Both the position numbers and the translations under genes were made by a program. The notes beneath the pieces were generated by a model. The model saw only the letters and a list, made by a program, of their open reading frames with translations, did not search any database and had not been told where the DNA came from. A DNA stretch of 64,000 nucleotides from positions 186,001-250,000 of the forward strand of contig NZ_JAUZEE010000007.1 in assembly GCF_030705305.1 (NCBI RefSeq). The letters run 5' to 3'. Positions 9,973 through 20,002 of the stretch are shown piece after piece; the first letter of the stretch is position 1; every line of letters begins with the position of its first letter. The DNA comes from Leptothrix discophora (GTDB lineage Bacteria; Pseudomonadota; Gammaproteobacteria; Burkholderiales; Burkholderiaceae_C).

Positions 9973-10065
9973 GGTGGGGAGTCTCCGGGGCAAGTCTGTT
10001 CGGGTGGGAAAGCGCCCGGGCACGGGCCGGGCGCGGGGCGGGCACCAGGCCCGCCGGGGCGGTCG

Positions 10066-10755
10066 TCAGTTTCGGGCCGGCTCGACCGCGGACGTCGCCA
10101 CTGCAGCGTTCGCAGCGGCGTGGTCGCCGCCACCGTGGCCGCCGGGCTCGGGGCCGACGACGCCCATCGAGATGATGTACTTCAGCGCCTCGTCCACGCT
10201 CATCGCCAGCGGTCGCACGTCGGTGCGCGGGGCGATCAGGAAGAAGCCCGAGGTTGGGTTGGGCGTGGTCGGCACGTAGAGGCTGACGAAGTCGCCATCG
10301 AGCGCCTGGCCGACCTCGCCGCCGGGCTTGCCGGTGACGAAGGCGATGGTCCACAGCCCTTCGCGCGGGTACTGCACCAGCACCGCCTCGCGAAAGGCCT
10401 GGCCGCTGCTGGAGAACAGCGTGTCCGACACCTGCTTGACCGAGCTGTAGATCGACTTGACGATGGGGATGTTCTGGAACACGCGGTCCCACATCCGGAT
10501 CCACCACTGACCGACGAAGTTGGCCACGAACATGCCGGTCAGCAGCATCAGGCCGATCAGCACGATCACGCCCAGACCCGGCACGTGCGCCAGCGCCTCG
10601 AGGGCGGCTGCCGCGCTGGTCGGCAGCACGGCGGCGGCCATCGACAGCAGCGCCTGGAAGACGCCGTCGAGCACGCCCAGCACCCAGGCCAGCACCCAGA
10701 TGGTGACGGCCAGCGGGAGCCAGACAAGCAGGCCGGCGACGATGTATTTCTTCAC
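10066..10755 (-). CDS. DUF502 membrane protein
   Basis: 229 aa. Two strong membrane helices (about residues 5-30 and 55-85) precede a cytosolic or periplasmic beta-rich domain with the DUF502 landmarks IPIVKSIYSSVKQ, SGQAFREAVLVQYPREG and TTPNPTSGFFLIAP. Function is unknown. I choose the GTG at 10755 (VKKYIVAGLLVWLP): the longer open frame to 10932 is Ala/Pro-rich noise that overlaps fmdB. The C-terminal 25 residues are low-complexity. It lies between fmdB and aspS in the usual Burkholderiales order. Confidence 0.85.
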   Translation of the reverse strand: MKKYIVAGLLVWLPLAVTIWVLAWVLGVLDGVFQALLSMAAAVLPTSAAAALEALAHVPGLGVIVLIGLMLLTGMFVANFVGQWWIRMWDRVFQNIPIVKSIYSSVKQVSDTLFSSSGQAFREAVLVQYPREGLWTIAFVTGKPGGEVGQALDGDFVSLYVPTTPNPTSGFFLIAPRTDVRPLAMSVDEALKYIISMGVVGPEPGGHGGGDHAAANAAVATSAVEPARN

Positions 10756-10813
10756 GACGGGGCGCCCAGCGGCGTGGTGAGGACGGACGGTTGAGGAAGC
10801 CGACGACGCGGGG

Positions 10814-11176
10814 TCAGTGGCAGGCGCAGGAGCCGCCGCAGGACGCGCCACCCGAGGCGCCACCGGAGGCGGACGCGGTCGGGCCGCTGTCGCCGCTGGT
10901 ACTGCCACCGGTGTTGCCGCCGGTGTTGCCACCGTCAGCCGGCGCCGGGGTCGCGCCCGTTGCCGGTGCGCTGGCGGTACCCGAGGAACTGCCGCCGTTG
11001 CGGAAGTCGGTCGCGTACCAGCCCGAGCCCTTGAGCTGGAAGCCGGCGGCGGTCACCTGCTTGGCGTAGGCCTCGGCGCCGCAGGACGGGCAGGTGGTCA
11101 GTGCCGGGTCGGACATTTTCTGCAGCACGTCCTTGGCATGTCCACACGCGCTGCATCGGTAGGCATAGATCGGCAT
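10814..11176 (-). CDS. FmdB-type zinc ribbon protein
   Basis: 120 aa. The first 55 residues are a FmdB regulatory-protein domain: MPIYAYRCSACGH ... CPSCGA with two CxxC knuckles. The rest is Gly/Ser/Thr-rich low complexity, ending in a Cys-His tail (SCGGSCACH) that could bind a second metal. Proteins of this family are small, abundant and poorly understood. It is the first gene of the fmdB-DUF502-aspS transcript and has a consensus -10 box upstream. Confidence 0.85.
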   Translation of the reverse strand: MPIYAYRCSACGHAKDVLQKMSDPALTTCPSCGAEAYAKQVTAAGFQLKGSGWYATDFRNGGSSSGTASAPATGATPAPADGGNTGGNTGGSTSGDSGPTASASGGASGGASCGGSCACH

Positions 11177-11219
11177 GGCTGTTGAAACAGTGGATCAGAC
11201 CGTTGATGCGAAACCCAAA

Positions 11220-11225
11220 ATTATA
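11220..11225 (-). promoter_or_regulatory. Probable -10 box for fmdB-DUF502-aspS
   Basis: A perfect TATAAT on the minus strand, 44 bases before the fmdB ATG and in a locally AT-rich island within GC-rich DNA. No good -35 hexamer lies 16-18 bp upstream, so the assignment rests on the -10 alone. Confidence 0.45.
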
Positions 11226-11262
11226 GGTGGCAGGCATGACCGGCTGCCTCCCGACCCCCGGC

Positions 11263-12855
11263 TCAGTGCAGTCGGTGCAGCCAGTGCCACAGCCCGGGCA
11301 GCAGCCACCAGGCGAACAGCGCGCCGCTGACGAAGCCGCCCGTCGCGCCCAGGCCGATGGTCAGCAGCCGGTTGGTGCGGCGCTGCTCGCGCAACAGCGC
11401 GCGCAGCAGCTGGTCGTGGGCAGGGTCAGGATGGGCCTGCCGCCTGAGCGCATCGTGCAGCAGCCGCGGCAGCTCGGGGATCAGCTTGGCGTAGCGCGGG
11501 GCCTCGTCCTTGATCGACGCCAGCAGCGCGCGCCAGCCGACCTGCTCGTTCATCCAGCGCTCGAGGAAGGGCTTGGCGGTCTGCCACAGGTCCAGTTCCG
11601 GATCGAGCTGACGCCCCAGCCCCTCGACGTTGAGCAGCGTCTTCTGCAGCAGCACCAGCTGCGGCTGGATCTCGACGTTGAAGCGGCGCGAGGTCTGGAA
11701 CAGCCGCATCAGCACCTGGCCCAGCGAGATGTCCTTGAGCGGTCGGTCGAAGTGCGGCTCGCAGACCGCCCGCACCGCGCCTTCGAGCTCGTCGACGCGC
11801 GTGCTGGCCGGCACCCAGCCGGACTCGACATGCAGCTCGGCCACGCGCCGGTAGTCGCGCCGGAAGAAGGCCAGGAAGTTCTGCGCCAGGTATTCCTTGT
11901 CGCGTGAATCGAGCGTCCCGACGATGCCGAAGTCCAGCGCGATGTAGCGCCCGAAGGTCGCCGGCGCGATCGACACCATGATGTTGCCGGGGTGCATGTC
12001 GGCGTGGAAGAAGCCGTCGCGGAAGACCTGCGTGAAGAAGATCGTCACGCCGTCGCGGGCCAGCTTGGGGATGTCCACGCCGGCCGCGCGCAGCGTGTCG
12101 ATCTGGCTGATCGGCACGCCGCGCATGCGCTCCATCACCAGCACCTCGGCGCTGGAGAGGTCCCAGATCATCTCGGGGATCAGCAGCAGGTCCAGGCCGG
12201 ACATGTTGCGGCGCAGCTGGGCCGCGTTGGCGGCCTCGCGGCCGAGGTCCAGCTCGTCGTGCAGGTACTTGTCGAACTCGGCGACGACCTCGCGCGGACG
12301 CAGCCGGCGACCGTCGGGCGACAGGCGCTCGATCCAGGCGGCGGCCTTGCGCAGCAGGCCCAGGTCGGCCTCGATGATGTCGAGCACGTTCGGGCGCAGC
12401 ACCTTGACGGCGACCTCGCGGCCGTCGTGCAGCACGCCGAAGTGGACCTGCGCGATCGAGGCGCTGGCCACCGGATCGGGCTCGAAGCTGCGGAACACCG
12501 CCTCGATCGGCCTGCCGAGCGAGCGTTCGACCATGGCACGCGACTGCTCGCTCGGGAACGGCGGCACGCGGTCCTGCAGCCGCGCCAGCTCGTCGGCGAT
12601 GTCGTGCGGGATGAGGTCGCGGCGGGTCGACAGGACCTGGCCGAACTTGACGAAGATCGGCCCCAGCCGCTCCAGCGCCAGGCGCAGGCGTTCGCCGCGC
12701 GGCGCGTCGTGGGTGCGGCCAATCGCCAGCACGCGGGCCAGCAGCCGCAGGCCGGCATGCGGCAGGCTGCGCAGGACCAGCTGGTCCATGCCGTGGCGCA
12801 TCAGGACCCAGACGATCAGGCCCAGGCGCAGCGTGTTGCGCAGGCTGCCCTTCAT
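11263..12855 (-). CDS. ubiB: Ubiquinone biosynthesis protein kinase-like UbiB
   Basis: 530 aa, atypical kinase/ATPase needed for coenzyme Q synthesis at the inner membrane. Hallmarks: the KxGQ motif in [16 protein letters not shown], the Ala-rich loop [12 protein letters not shown], the invariant lysine in VAVKVLRP, the catalytic HADMHPGN and [10 protein letters not shown]-terminal hydrophobic helix pair (about residues 495-525) anchors it to the membrane. The ATG at 12855 is chosen because [15 protein letters not shown] starts the family; the much longer open frame upstream is a shadow of ubiJ. It overlaps ubiJ by four bases. Confidence 0.94.
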   Translation of the reverse strand: MKGSLRNTLRLGLIVWVLMRHGMDQLVLRSLPHAGLRLLARVLAIGRTHDAPRGERLRLALERLGPIFVKFGQVLSTRRDLIPHDIADELARLQDRVPPFPSEQSRAMVERSLGRPIEAVFRSFEPDPVASASIAQVHFGVLHDGREVAVKVLRPNVLDIIEADLGLLRKAAAWIERLSPDGRRLRPREVVAEFDKYLHDELDLGREAANAAQLRRNMSGLDLLLIPEMIWDLSSAEVLVMERMRGVPISQIDTLRAAGVDIPKLARDGVTIFFTQVFRDGFFHADMHPGNIMVSIAPATFGRYIALDFGIVGTLDSRDKEYLAQNFLAFFRRDYRRVAELHVESGWVPASTRVDELEGAVRAVCEPHFDRPLKDISLGQVLMRLFQTSRRFNVEIQPQLVLLQKTLLNVEGLGRQLDPELDLWQTAKPFLERWMNEQVGWRALLASIKDEAPRYAKLIPELPRLLHDALRRQAHPDPAHDQLLRALLREQRRTNRLLTIGLGATGGFVSGALFAWWLLPGLWHWLHRLH

Positions 12856-13367
12856 GCCTGCGGGCGCAGGCGTTGCAGCAGGGCCTGGATGCCCTGTACG
12901 GCGGCGCGGCCGAATTGCGCCAGCTGGCGGGCCGGCGCGTCGCCGACGACGCGGGCGAGGTCGTCCTCGATGTCCCAGCGCAGGTGCTCGGCCAGCCAGC
13001 CGATCTCGGCGGCCAGGCCGACGTCGCCGCGCACGGCCATCGGCGGGCGTCCCTGGGCGCCGGCGAAGGCCCAGGCGGTCAGCGCCGGCTGGTCCAGCGA
13101 GACCACCAGCGTGCGGGCTGGATCGACCGGGTCGGCGGCCGAGCCGTCCTCGACCTCCAGCAGGCCGGCCGGCGTGACGCGCCATTGCGCCGGGGGCGGC
13201 GGTGGCAGGAAGGCCGGCCAGCCGGTCCACTCGACCTCGACCAGCGCGCCGGTGTGGTCCATCAGCCGGCGCATGGCCTCGGGCTCGGCGGCGATGACGT
13301 GGTTGACCAGCAGCGTGACGCGGGCCTGGGCCTCGCGGCCAAGGGGTTCGAGCAGGGTTTGAAACAT
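12852..13367 (-). CDS. ubiJ: Ubiquinone biosynthesis accessory factor UbiJ (SCP2-like)
   Basis: 171 aa, SCP2-type lipid-binding fold, proposed to present hydrophobic intermediates to the Ubi complex. Family marks include the N-terminal ALxxxLNxxL-like helix and the block [21 protein letters not shown] near residue 135. Its stop overlaps the start of ubiB, a pairing typical of proteobacterial ubiquinone genes. ubiE, often upstream, is absent; galE diverges instead. Confidence 0.78.
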   Translation of the reverse strand: MFQTLLEPLGREAQARVTLLVNHVIAAEPEAMRRLMDHTGALVEVEWTGWPAFLPPPPPAQWRVTPAGLLEVEDGSAADPVDPARTLVVSLDQPALTAWAFAGAQGRPPMAVRGDVGLAAEIGWLAEHLRWDIEDDLARVVGDAPARQLAQFGRAAVQGIQALLQRLRPQA

Positions 13368-13540
13368 CGCGGAATTGTAGGAGGCAGTTCACGAAACCTT
13401 GATCCGGCGCGATGTCCGGCGCGCAGGGGGTTTGACAGAATGTTTTGTCCGGGATCTGTCGAGTCTGCTGTCCTGGAATGGCCGCGCCGGGCAGGTGGCG
13501 GGGCCAGGCTGTACCACCTCCTGCCACGGAATCGACCGCC

Positions 13541-14590
13541 ATGACCACTGTCCTCCTGACCGGTGCCACCGGCTACATCGGCTCCCACACCTGGATCGCG
13601 CTCAAGCAGGCCGGCTACGACGTCGTCGGCGTCGACAACTTCGCCAACAGCTCGCCGCAGGTGCTTGACCGGCTCGCGCTGCTGCTGGGCGAGGCGCCGG
13701 TGTTCGAGGAGGCCGACGTCAACGACGGTGCCGCGATGGCGCGCGCCATCTCGGCCCACGGCGCCCAGGCGGTGGTGCACTTCGCCGCCCACAAGGCGGT
13801 CGGCGAGTCGGCCGAGAAGCCGCTCGAGTACTTCCGCAACAACCTCGGCGGCCTCGTCAGCGCGGCCCAGGCGATGGCCGACCAGGACGTCTTCTCGCTG
13901 GTCTTCAGCTCCTCGGCGACGGTCTATGGCCAGCCCGAGACCCTGCCGATCGCCGAGACCGCCGCGCTGTCGGCCACCAACCCCTACGGCCTGACCAAGC
14001 TGATGGGCGAGCAGCTGCTGCGCGAGCTGGAGCGCTGCGACCCGCGCTGGAAGATCGCCTACCTGCGCTACTTCAACCCGGTCGGCGCCCATCCCAGCGG
14101 CCTGATCGGCGAGGACCCGCGTGGCATCCCGAACAACCTGATGCCCTACGTGGCCCAGGTCGCCGTCGGCAAGCGGCCCTTCCTGCAGGTCTACGGCAAC
14201 GACTACGGGACGCCCGACGGCACGGGGGTGCGCGACTACATCCACGTGCTGGACCTGGCCGCCGGCCACGTCGCGGCGGTGCGGCACCTGCTCGAACGCA
14301 AGCAGTCGCTGACGGTCAACCTCGGCACCGGCCAGGGCTACAGCGTGCTCGACGTGATCCGTGCCTTCGAGCGCGCCAGCGGCCGCCCGGTGCCGTACAA
14401 GACCGTCGCGCGCCGCCCCGGCGACGTCGCCGCCTGCTACGCCGACGCGACGCTGGCGCGCGAGCTGCTGGGCTGGCAGGCCGAGCGCGGCCTGGACGCG
14501 ATGTGCGAGGACGCCTGGCGCTGGCAGTCTCGCAACCCGCAGGGCTATGCGCCGGCGCTGGGTGCGGCCGGCACCTCGATGGCGGCCTGA
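13541..14590 (+). CDS. galE: UDP-glucose 4-epimerase
   Basis: 349 aa extended SDR. NAD-binding glycine motif [10 protein letters not shown] (residues 8-17), VDNFANSS, the catalytic serine in SSSATVYG and YGLTK (YxxxK). Interconverts UDP-glucose and UDP-galactose for surface polysaccharides. The ATG at 13541 places the Rossmann beta-strand at residue 3. The 173-bp gap to ubiJ has a consensus TTGACA (13432-13437) without a convincing -10. Confidence 0.95.
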   Translation: MTTVLLTGATGYIGSHTWIALKQAGYDVVGVDNFANSSPQVLDRLALLLGEAPVFEEADVNDGAAMARAISAHGAQAVVHFAAHKAVGESAEKPLEYFRNNLGGLVSAAQAMADQDVFSLVFSSSATVYGQPETLPIAETAALSATNPYGLTKLMGEQLLRELERCDPRWKIAYLRYFNPVGAHPSGLIGEDPRGIPNNLMPYVAQVAVGKRPFLQVYGNDYGTPDGTGVRDYIHVLDLAAGHVAAVRHLLERKQSLTVNLGTGQGYSVLDVIRAFERASGRPVPYKTVARRPGDVAACYADATLARELLGWQAERGLDAMCEDAWRWQSRNPQGYAPALGAAGTSMAA

Positions 14591-14689
14591 TCCGGGCCTG
14601 GCCTCGGCCACGTCCCGAGACGCGTTTTGCGGCCTCGGGACGACCCTGCCGGGGCCTGCGCGGTGGCCTGCTCTGCGACAATCCGGGCC

Positions 14690-15970
14690 ATGGACGTGCA
14701 CGATCTTTCCGCCTACATGGCCCATGTCGGCGCTGCCGCCCGCAGCGCCTCGACCCGCATGGCGGCCGCCTCCACGGCGGCCAAGAACGAGGCCCTCGTG
14801 GCGCTCGCCCGGCTGCTGCGTGACAACGGCCCGACGCTGGCCGAGGCCAATGCCCGCGACCTGACGGCCGCGGCCGCGGCCGGTCTCGACGGCCCGATGC
14901 TTGACCGCCTCAAGCTCGGCGACAAGGTCATCGCCACGGTGGCCGAGGGCTGCGAGCAGATCGCCGCGATGCCCGATCCGATCGGCGAGATCCTCAACCT
15001 GAGGCGCCGCCCGAGCGGCATCAGCGTGGGCCAGATGCGCGTCCCGCTGGGTGTCTTCGGCATGATCTACGAGAGCCGCCCGAACGTGACCATCGAGGCC
15101 GCCTCGCTGGCCATCAAGAGCGGCAACGCGGCGATCCTGCGCGGCGGCTCCGAGGCGCTGCATTCCAACGTCGCGCTGTGGAAGCTGGTCCAGGCCGCGC
15201 TGCTGGAAGCCGGTCTGCCGGCCGAGGCGGTGCAGCTGATCGAGACCACCGACCGCGCCGCCGTCGGCAAGCTGATCACCATGCCCGAATCGGTCGACGT
15301 GATCATCCCGCGCGGCGGCAAGGGCCTGATCGAGCGCATCAGCGCCGAAGCCCGCGTGCCGGTCATCAAGCACCTGGACGGCAACTGCCACACCTACGTC
15401 GATGCCGAGGTCGACCTCGACATGGCCCTGGTCGTGACCGAGAACGCCAAGACCCAGAAGTACAGCCCCTGCAACGCGACCGAGTCGCTGCTGGTGCATG
15501 CGGCCCAGGCCGAGGCCTTCCTGCCGCGCATCGCGGCGGTGTTCGCCGCCAAGGGCGTGGAGGTGCGCGGCTGCGCCCGCACGCTGGCGGCCGTCGCCGG
15601 CGTGCCCGGCCTGAAGACCGCGGCGGCGACCGAGCAGGACTGGGGCGAGGAATACCTCGGCCCCATCATCAGCGCCAGGGTGGTCGACTCGCTCGACGAG
15701 GCCATCGCCCACATCAACCGCCACGGCTCGCACCACACCGACGCGATCCTCACGACCCACCACCCGAGCGCGATGCGCTTCCTGCGCGAGGTCGACTCGG
15801 CCAGCGTGATGGTCAACGCCAGCACCCGCTTCGCCGACGGCTTCGAGTACGGCCTGGGCGCCGAGATCGGCATCAGCACCGACAAGTTCCACGCCCGCGG
15901 CCCGGTCGGCCTGGACGGGCTGACCTCGCTGAAGTACGTCGTGCTGGGCCAGGGCGAGATCCGCACCTGA
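14690..15970 (+). CDS. proA: Gamma-glutamyl phosphate reductase
   Basis: 426 aa, second step of proline synthesis, NADPH-dependent. An aldehyde-dehydrogenase fold with the ProA signature blocks [32 protein letters not shown], and the catalytic cysteine in [11 protein letters not shown] (around residue 260). The ATG at 14690 gives the usual N-terminal helix. queC follows after 16 bp and may be co-transcribed. Confidence 0.96.
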   Translation: MDVHDLSAYMAHVGAAARSASTRMAAASTAAKNEALVALARLLRDNGPTLAEANARDLTAAAAAGLDGPMLDRLKLGDKVIATVAEGCEQIAAMPDPIGEILNLRRRPSGISVGQMRVPLGVFGMIYESRPNVTIEAASLAIKSGNAAILRGGSEALHSNVALWKLVQAALLEAGLPAEAVQLIETTDRAAVGKLITMPESVDVIIPRGGKGLIERISAEARVPVIKHLDGNCHTYVDAEVDLDMALVVTENAKTQKYSPCNATESLLVHAAQAEAFLPRIAAVFAAKGVEVRGCARTLAAVAGVPGLKTAAATEQDWGEEYLGPIISARVVDSLDEAIAHINRHGSHHTDAILTTHHPSAMRFLREVDSASVMVNASTRFADGFEYGLGAEIGISTDKFHARGPVGLDGLTSLKYVVLGQGEIRT

Positions 15971-15986
15971 TCGGGCTGCCACCGCG

Positions 15987-16694
15987 ATGAGCCGTGACCC
16001 GCGCACCGCCCTGGTCCTGTTCTCGGGCGGGCAGGACTCCACCACCTGCCTGGCCTGGGCGCTGGACCGCTACGCGCGGGTCGAGACCGTGGCCTTCGAC
16101 TACGGCCAGCGCCACCGCATCGAGCTGGACTGCCGCCTGACCGTGCGCGCCGAGGTCCGCCGCCGCTTCCCCGACTGGACCGACCGCCTCGGCGACGACC
16201 ACCTGCTGGACCTTTCCGTGCTGGGCCAGGTCGGCGACAGCGCGCTGACGGTCGAGCGCGGGATCGAGATGCAGGCCAACGGCCTGCCCAACACCTTCGT
16301 GCCCGGCCGTAACCTGCTGTTCCTGACGCTGGCCGGCGCGCTGGCCTACCGGCGCGGCGCCAGCGTGCTGGTCGGCGGCATGTGCGAGACCGACTATTCC
16401 GGCTATCCGGATTGCCGCGACAACACGCTCAAGGCGCTGCAGGTCGCGCTGTCGCTGGGCCTGGCCGCGCCGATGACGCTCGAGACGCCGCTGATGTTCC
16501 TGACCAAGGCGCAGACCTGGGCGCTGGCCGAGGACCTCGGCGGCGCCGCGCTGGTCGAGCTGCTGGTCGAGCACAGCCACACCTGCTACCTCGGCGAGCG
16601 CGGCCAGCGCTATCCCTGGGGCTACGGCTGCGGCCACTGCCCGGCCTGTGCGCTGCGTGCCGCCGGTCATGCGGCCTGGCTGGGCGGGCGCTGA
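15987..16694 (+). CDS. queC: 7-cyano-7-deazaguanine synthase
   Basis: 235 aa. Converts carboxydeazaguanine to preQ0 with ATP and ammonia in queuosine biosynthesis. ATP-pyrophosphatase loop SGGQDSTTC (residues 14-22), the family block [25 protein letters not shown], and a zinc site C...CGHCPAC near the C-terminus. It lies 16 bp behind proA. Confidence 0.96.
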   Translation: MSRDPRTALVLFSGGQDSTTCLAWALDRYARVETVAFDYGQRHRIELDCRLTVRAEVRRRFPDWTDRLGDDHLLDLSVLGQVGDSALTVERGIEMQANGLPNTFVPGRNLLFLTLAGALAYRRGASVLVGGMCETDYSGYPDCRDNTLKALQVALSLGLAAPMTLETPLMFLTKAQTWALAEDLGGAALVELLVEHSHTCYLGERGQRYPWGYGCGHCPACALRAAGHAAWLGGR

Positions 16695-16740
16695 GCCGCG
16701 TCGCCGCCGGCACCGTCGCACCAACCCGAACCCGAACCCG

Positions 16741-17301
16741 ATGCCGAGCACGCTCGCCTGGGCCCTCTTCCTGGCCGTGCTCGGCTTCTGGATGCTGGGC
16801 GCGCACAACCGGCTGGTGCGGCTGCGGCACACGATGCGGTCGGCCTATGCGCCGCTGTCGAGCGCACTGCGCCAGCGCCATGCCGTCGCGCTGACGCTGG
16901 CCGAGACCTCGCGCTCACGCATGGCCGATGCGCCGCAGGCCGACCTTGTCGATGCTGCCGCAGGCGCCGCGCGCCGGGCCGGCCATGCCTGCGACCAGGT
17001 CCAGCTCAAGTCGCTGCGCGGCGACGTCCTCCAGCAGCTCGCCGTCGCCGAGGAACGCCTGGTGGCGATGCTGGAGGAGCTTGGCCTCGCGCTGCAGGAC
17101 CTGACCTCGGGCGACGGCCCCGATCCGGCCATCAGCGATCTGCTGCGCCAGCGCGACCAGCTGCAGGAGCAGATCGCCTTCTCGCGCCAGGTCTACAACC
17201 GCGCCGCCGACGACTACAACCAGGCCATCGCGCTGTTCCCGACCACGCTGGTGGCCAACCTGCTGCGCTTCCACCGCGCACCCGAGTTCCCGCCGATCTG
17301 A
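16741..17301 (+). CDS. LemA family membrane protein
   Basis: 186 aa. One N-terminal membrane helix (about residues 3-21) followed by a long helical bundle with LemA landmarks: HNRLVRLRHTM and the C-terminal FSRQVYNRAADDYNQAIALFPTTLVANLL. Function in bacteria is unsettled. The usual partner is a membrane M48 metallopeptidase; here the next gene resembles only that partner's C-terminal domain. A short hexamer repeat (AACCCG three times, about 16723-16740) precedes the chosen start at 16741. Confidence 0.85.
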   Translation: MPSTLAWALFLAVLGFWMLGAHNRLVRLRHTMRSAYAPLSSALRQRHAVALTLAETSRSRMADAPQADLVDAAAGAARRAGHACDQVQLKSLRGDVLQQLAVAEERLVAMLEELGLALQDLTSGDGPDPAISDLLRQRDQLQEQIAFSRQVYNRAADDYNQAIALFPTTLVANLLRFHRAPEFPPI

Positions 17302-17423
17302 GCCCTGCCGCCGGGCGCGGGTTACACGCGCCGGCTGGACAAGCGCCCGGCAGCGGCGGAGCATAGGCAGGCCTTCCGCCCCGATCGCCCGTTCCCATCC
17401 CGCCTCTGGCGCAGTTCCAGGCC

Positions 17424-18434
17424 GTGCATGCCGAGATGACCGAGACGCCCGCGATGCCTCCTCCTGCCGTCCTGCCCATGGCCGCACCTGCTGTCCCGGA
17501 CTCGCCCGCCACCCTCGGGCCGGTGACGGTGCCGATGGGTGCCGCCCCGCGTGTGGCGACCGGCGGCCGGTCGGCCGTGCCGCTCGGACCGGCGGCACGC
17601 GACGCCTGGGCCCGGCTGCGGCTGCGGCGTGGGCCCGGCGAGCTGCGCGCGATGCTGCTGGCGCTGGTCCTGACGCCCGGCAGCTCGCGCGAGCGGCAGT
17701 GCTGGATCGAGGAGACCGACGACCTCGATGGCGCCGCCTTCCTGATGGGCGACCTCGAGACCCTGCCCGCGCATGCCCGCCTGCCGGCGCTGGAGGCGGT
17801 GCTGGCGCATGCCGCCCTGCTGCCGCTGGCCGACCGGCAGGACCTTGCGCCGGCGGTGCGCCGCGTGATGTGCGCCGACGGCCGCGTGCGTCCGCTCGAC
17901 CGCCTCAAGCTGCTGCTGGTGCGGCACCGCCTGGCCGGCGTCCAGGTGCCGCAGCGGGCCAGCCTGCGCGAAGCCGATCCGGACCTCGGCCACCTGCCGC
18001 TGGCGCTGCGCATCGCGGCGGCCGACGTCAGCGCCTTTCTGGCGCGCCTGGTGCCGCAGGCCGATCCGCGCGTCCGTGTCTGTGCGGCCGGGGCCGGCTG
18101 GCATGCCCGCGTCGTCACGGCGCTGTGGGGCAGCTCGCCGCATCCGCCCGCCTGCCAGGTGCCCGACACCGACGCGCTGGTGCGCGCGCTCCAGACCCTG
18201 CGCCATCTCGACTGGATGCGCCGGCCGCTGCTGGTGCGGGTCTGGCTGGACGCGCTGCATGCGCTGGCCGAGCAGGTGGGTGCGCCGGCCGCCAGCGGCG
18301 GCGTGTCCGGGCTCGGCGGGCTGGACCTCGACGGCGCCGAAGCCCTGCGCATCGCCTGCGGGTTGCTCGACACCCCGGTGCCGCCCGAGCTGTCGCGCCT
18401 GTTCGCCGAACTGCCGGGTGCGCCGGCGGCCTGA
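17424..18434 (+). CDS. Hypothetical protein resembling an isolated C-terminal domain of LemA-linked M48 peptidases
   Basis: 336 aa. There is no HExxH motif and no membrane segment. Residues about 75-190 (ELRAMLLALVLTPGSSRERQ ... ARLPALEAVLAHAALLPL ... VRRVMCADGRVRPLDRLKL) look like the TerB-like tail found after the peptidase and membrane part of M48 proteins encoded next to lemA in betaproteobacteria. The N-terminal 50 residues are Pro/Ala-rich. Start is a GTG at 17424; an ATG at 17436 is equally possible. Family assignment is from memory of related proteins. Confidence 0.6.
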   Translation: MHAEMTETPAMPPPAVLPMAAPAVPDSPATLGPVTVPMGAAPRVATGGRSAVPLGPAARDAWARLRLRRGPGELRAMLLALVLTPGSSRERQCWIEETDDLDGAAFLMGDLETLPAHARLPALEAVLAHAALLPLADRQDLAPAVRRVMCADGRVRPLDRLKLLLVRHRLAGVQVPQRASLREADPDLGHLPLALRIAAADVSAFLARLVPQADPRVRVCAAGAGWHARVVTALWGSSPHPPACQVPDTDALVRALQTLRHLDWMRRPLLVRVWLDALHALAEQVGAPAASGGVSGLGGLDLDGAEALRIACGLLDTPVPPELSRLFAELPGAPAA

Positions 18435-18469
18435 CAGGGCGCGCAGCCTGCGCCCGTAGACTGCCGCCC

Positions 18470-19897
18470 GTGACCCGAACCGACCCCGCCCACGCGCGCC
18501 GCGCTGCCGCCTTCGCCGCTGCCCTTCCTGCCGCCCATCCCGCTGATGCCCACCTCTCGCCGGCCAGCCTGCCGCTGCAGCGCCTGCTCGGCCATGCCGC
18601 CGATGCGGTCGGCGCCGTGCTGGCCGGGCGCTCGCTGACCGACGCGCTGGCCGCCTGCCCGGCGCCGGCCCGTCCCGGCACCCAGGCGCTGGCCTTCCAT
18701 GCACTGCGCCAGCTGGGCGGCGCCCAGCGCGCGCTGGCCCACCTGGCGCCGCGCAAGCCGCCACCGGAGGTCGCCTCGCTGCTGTTGTGCGCGCTGGCGC
18801 TGCTGTGGCCGCAGACCGACCCGGATGCCGCCACACCCAGCTACGCCGATCACACCCTGGTCGACCAGGCGGTGGCCTGCATGCGCCAGCGGCGTGCGGC
18901 CAGCGCCGGCTTCGTCAACGCCGTGCTGCGGCGCTTCCAGCGCGAGCGCGACGCCCTCGTGCCAGCCTGGCAGGCCGACGACCCGGTCGTGCGCTGGCAG
19001 CATCCGCGCTGGTGGATCGAGCGCCTGCAGCGCGACTGGCCGCAGCACTGGCAAGCGCTGTTGACGGCGGCCAACCGCGCCGCGCCGATGGCCTTGCGCG
19101 TCCATGCCCGCCAGACCGATGCGGTCGGCTACCTGGCCGAGCTGGCCGAGGCCGGCATCGAGGCCGAGGCGGTCGGCACCCATGCGCTGGTGCTGACCCG
19201 CCCGGTGCCGGTGACGGCGCTGCCGGGCTTCGCCACCGGCCGCGTCTCGGTGCAGGACCTGTCGGCCCAGATCGCCGCGCCGCTGCTGCTGGGCGAGGGC
19301 GCCGACCGCCTGCCGGCCGGCGCCCGCGTGCTCGACGCCTGCGCCGCGCCCGGCGGCAAGACCGCCCACCTGCTGGAGCTGGCCGACCTGGACCTGCTGG
19401 CGCTGGACGTCGAGCCCGAACGCCTGGCTCGCGTCGACGACACCCTGCGCCGCTGCGGCCTGAAGGCCGACCTGAAGGCGGCCGACGCCGCCCGCGTCGA
19501 CCGCTGGTGGGACGGCCGGCCCTTCGACGCCATCCTGCTCGACGCGCCGTGCAGCGCCTCGGGCATCGTGCGGCGCCATCCGGACGTGCGCTGGCTGCGC
19601 CGCCCGGCCGACATCGACGCGCTGGTGCGCACCCAGGCCGGGCTGCTGGACGCGCTCTGGCCGCTGCTCAGGCCGGGCGGTCGTCTCGTCTACGCGACAT
19701 GCTCGGTCTTCAAGGCCGAAGGCGAGGCCCAGCTTGCGGCGTTTCTGCAACGAAGCAGCGATGCACGCACACAAGCGGTGCCCGGTCATCGCCTGGGCAT
19801 CGCTGAAAATGGTCCCAAGACGGCGGGCGAGGCGTCCGTGCAACCCGCGATCCGGGGTGACGGCTTCTTCTACGCCCGCGTCGACAAGATTTCCTGA
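18470..19897 (+). CDS. rsmB: 16S rRNA (cytosine-967-C5)-methyltransferase
   Basis: 475 aa. N-terminal NusB-like RNA-binding domain (about 1-150, with DQAVACMRQ...SAGFVNAVLRRF). The SAM-binding domain has VLDACAAPGGKT, the catalytic Pro-Cys in DAPCSASGIVRRHPD and the second cysteine in VYATCSVFKAEGE. The GTG at 18470 is the only start that keeps the NusB part and clears the preceding gene. The rsmB-DUF4390-ntrY-ntrX order is typical of Burkholderiales. Confidence 0.94.
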   Translation: MTRTDPAHARRAAAFAAALPAAHPADAHLSPASLPLQRLLGHAADAVGAVLAGRSLTDALAACPAPARPGTQALAFHALRQLGGAQRALAHLAPRKPPPEVASLLLCALALLWPQTDPDAATPSYADHTLVDQAVACMRQRRAASAGFVNAVLRRFQRERDALVPAWQADDPVVRWQHPRWWIERLQRDWPQHWQALLTAANRAAPMALRVHARQTDAVGYLAELAEAGIEAEAVGTHALVLTRPVPVTALPGFATGRVSVQDLSAQIAAPLLLGEGADRLPAGARVLDACAAPGGKTAHLLELADLDLLALDVEPERLARVDDTLRRCGLKADLKAADAARVDRWWDGRPFDAILLDAPCSASGIVRRHPDVRWLRRPADIDALVRTQAGLLDALWPLLRPGGRLVYATCSVFKAEGEAQLAAFLQRSSDARTQAVPGHRLGIAENGPKTAGEASVQPAIRGDGFFYARVDKIS

Positions 19898-20002
19898 CCT
19901 GCGGCGACGACGTCCCGGGTCGCGGAGCGGCCCGACGGGCGCGTGGCCGCGAACCGGCCGGATGCGACGCAGCGGTGACGCCAGCCCCCGCTCCCCATCC
20001 CC

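Noticed and set aside
13432-13460. TTGACA before galE as a complete promoter
   Set aside because: The -35 is perfect but no acceptable -10 lies 16-18 bp downstream.
12856-13569. A 238-codon upstream extension of ubiB
   Set aside because: It runs antisense-frame over ubiJ and has low-complexity composition; UbiB homology begins at 12855.
16723-16740. AACCCG triplicate hexamer as a CRISPR or regulatory repeat
   Set aside because: Too short and only three units; most likely simple slippage. No CRISPR array was seen anywhere in the window.
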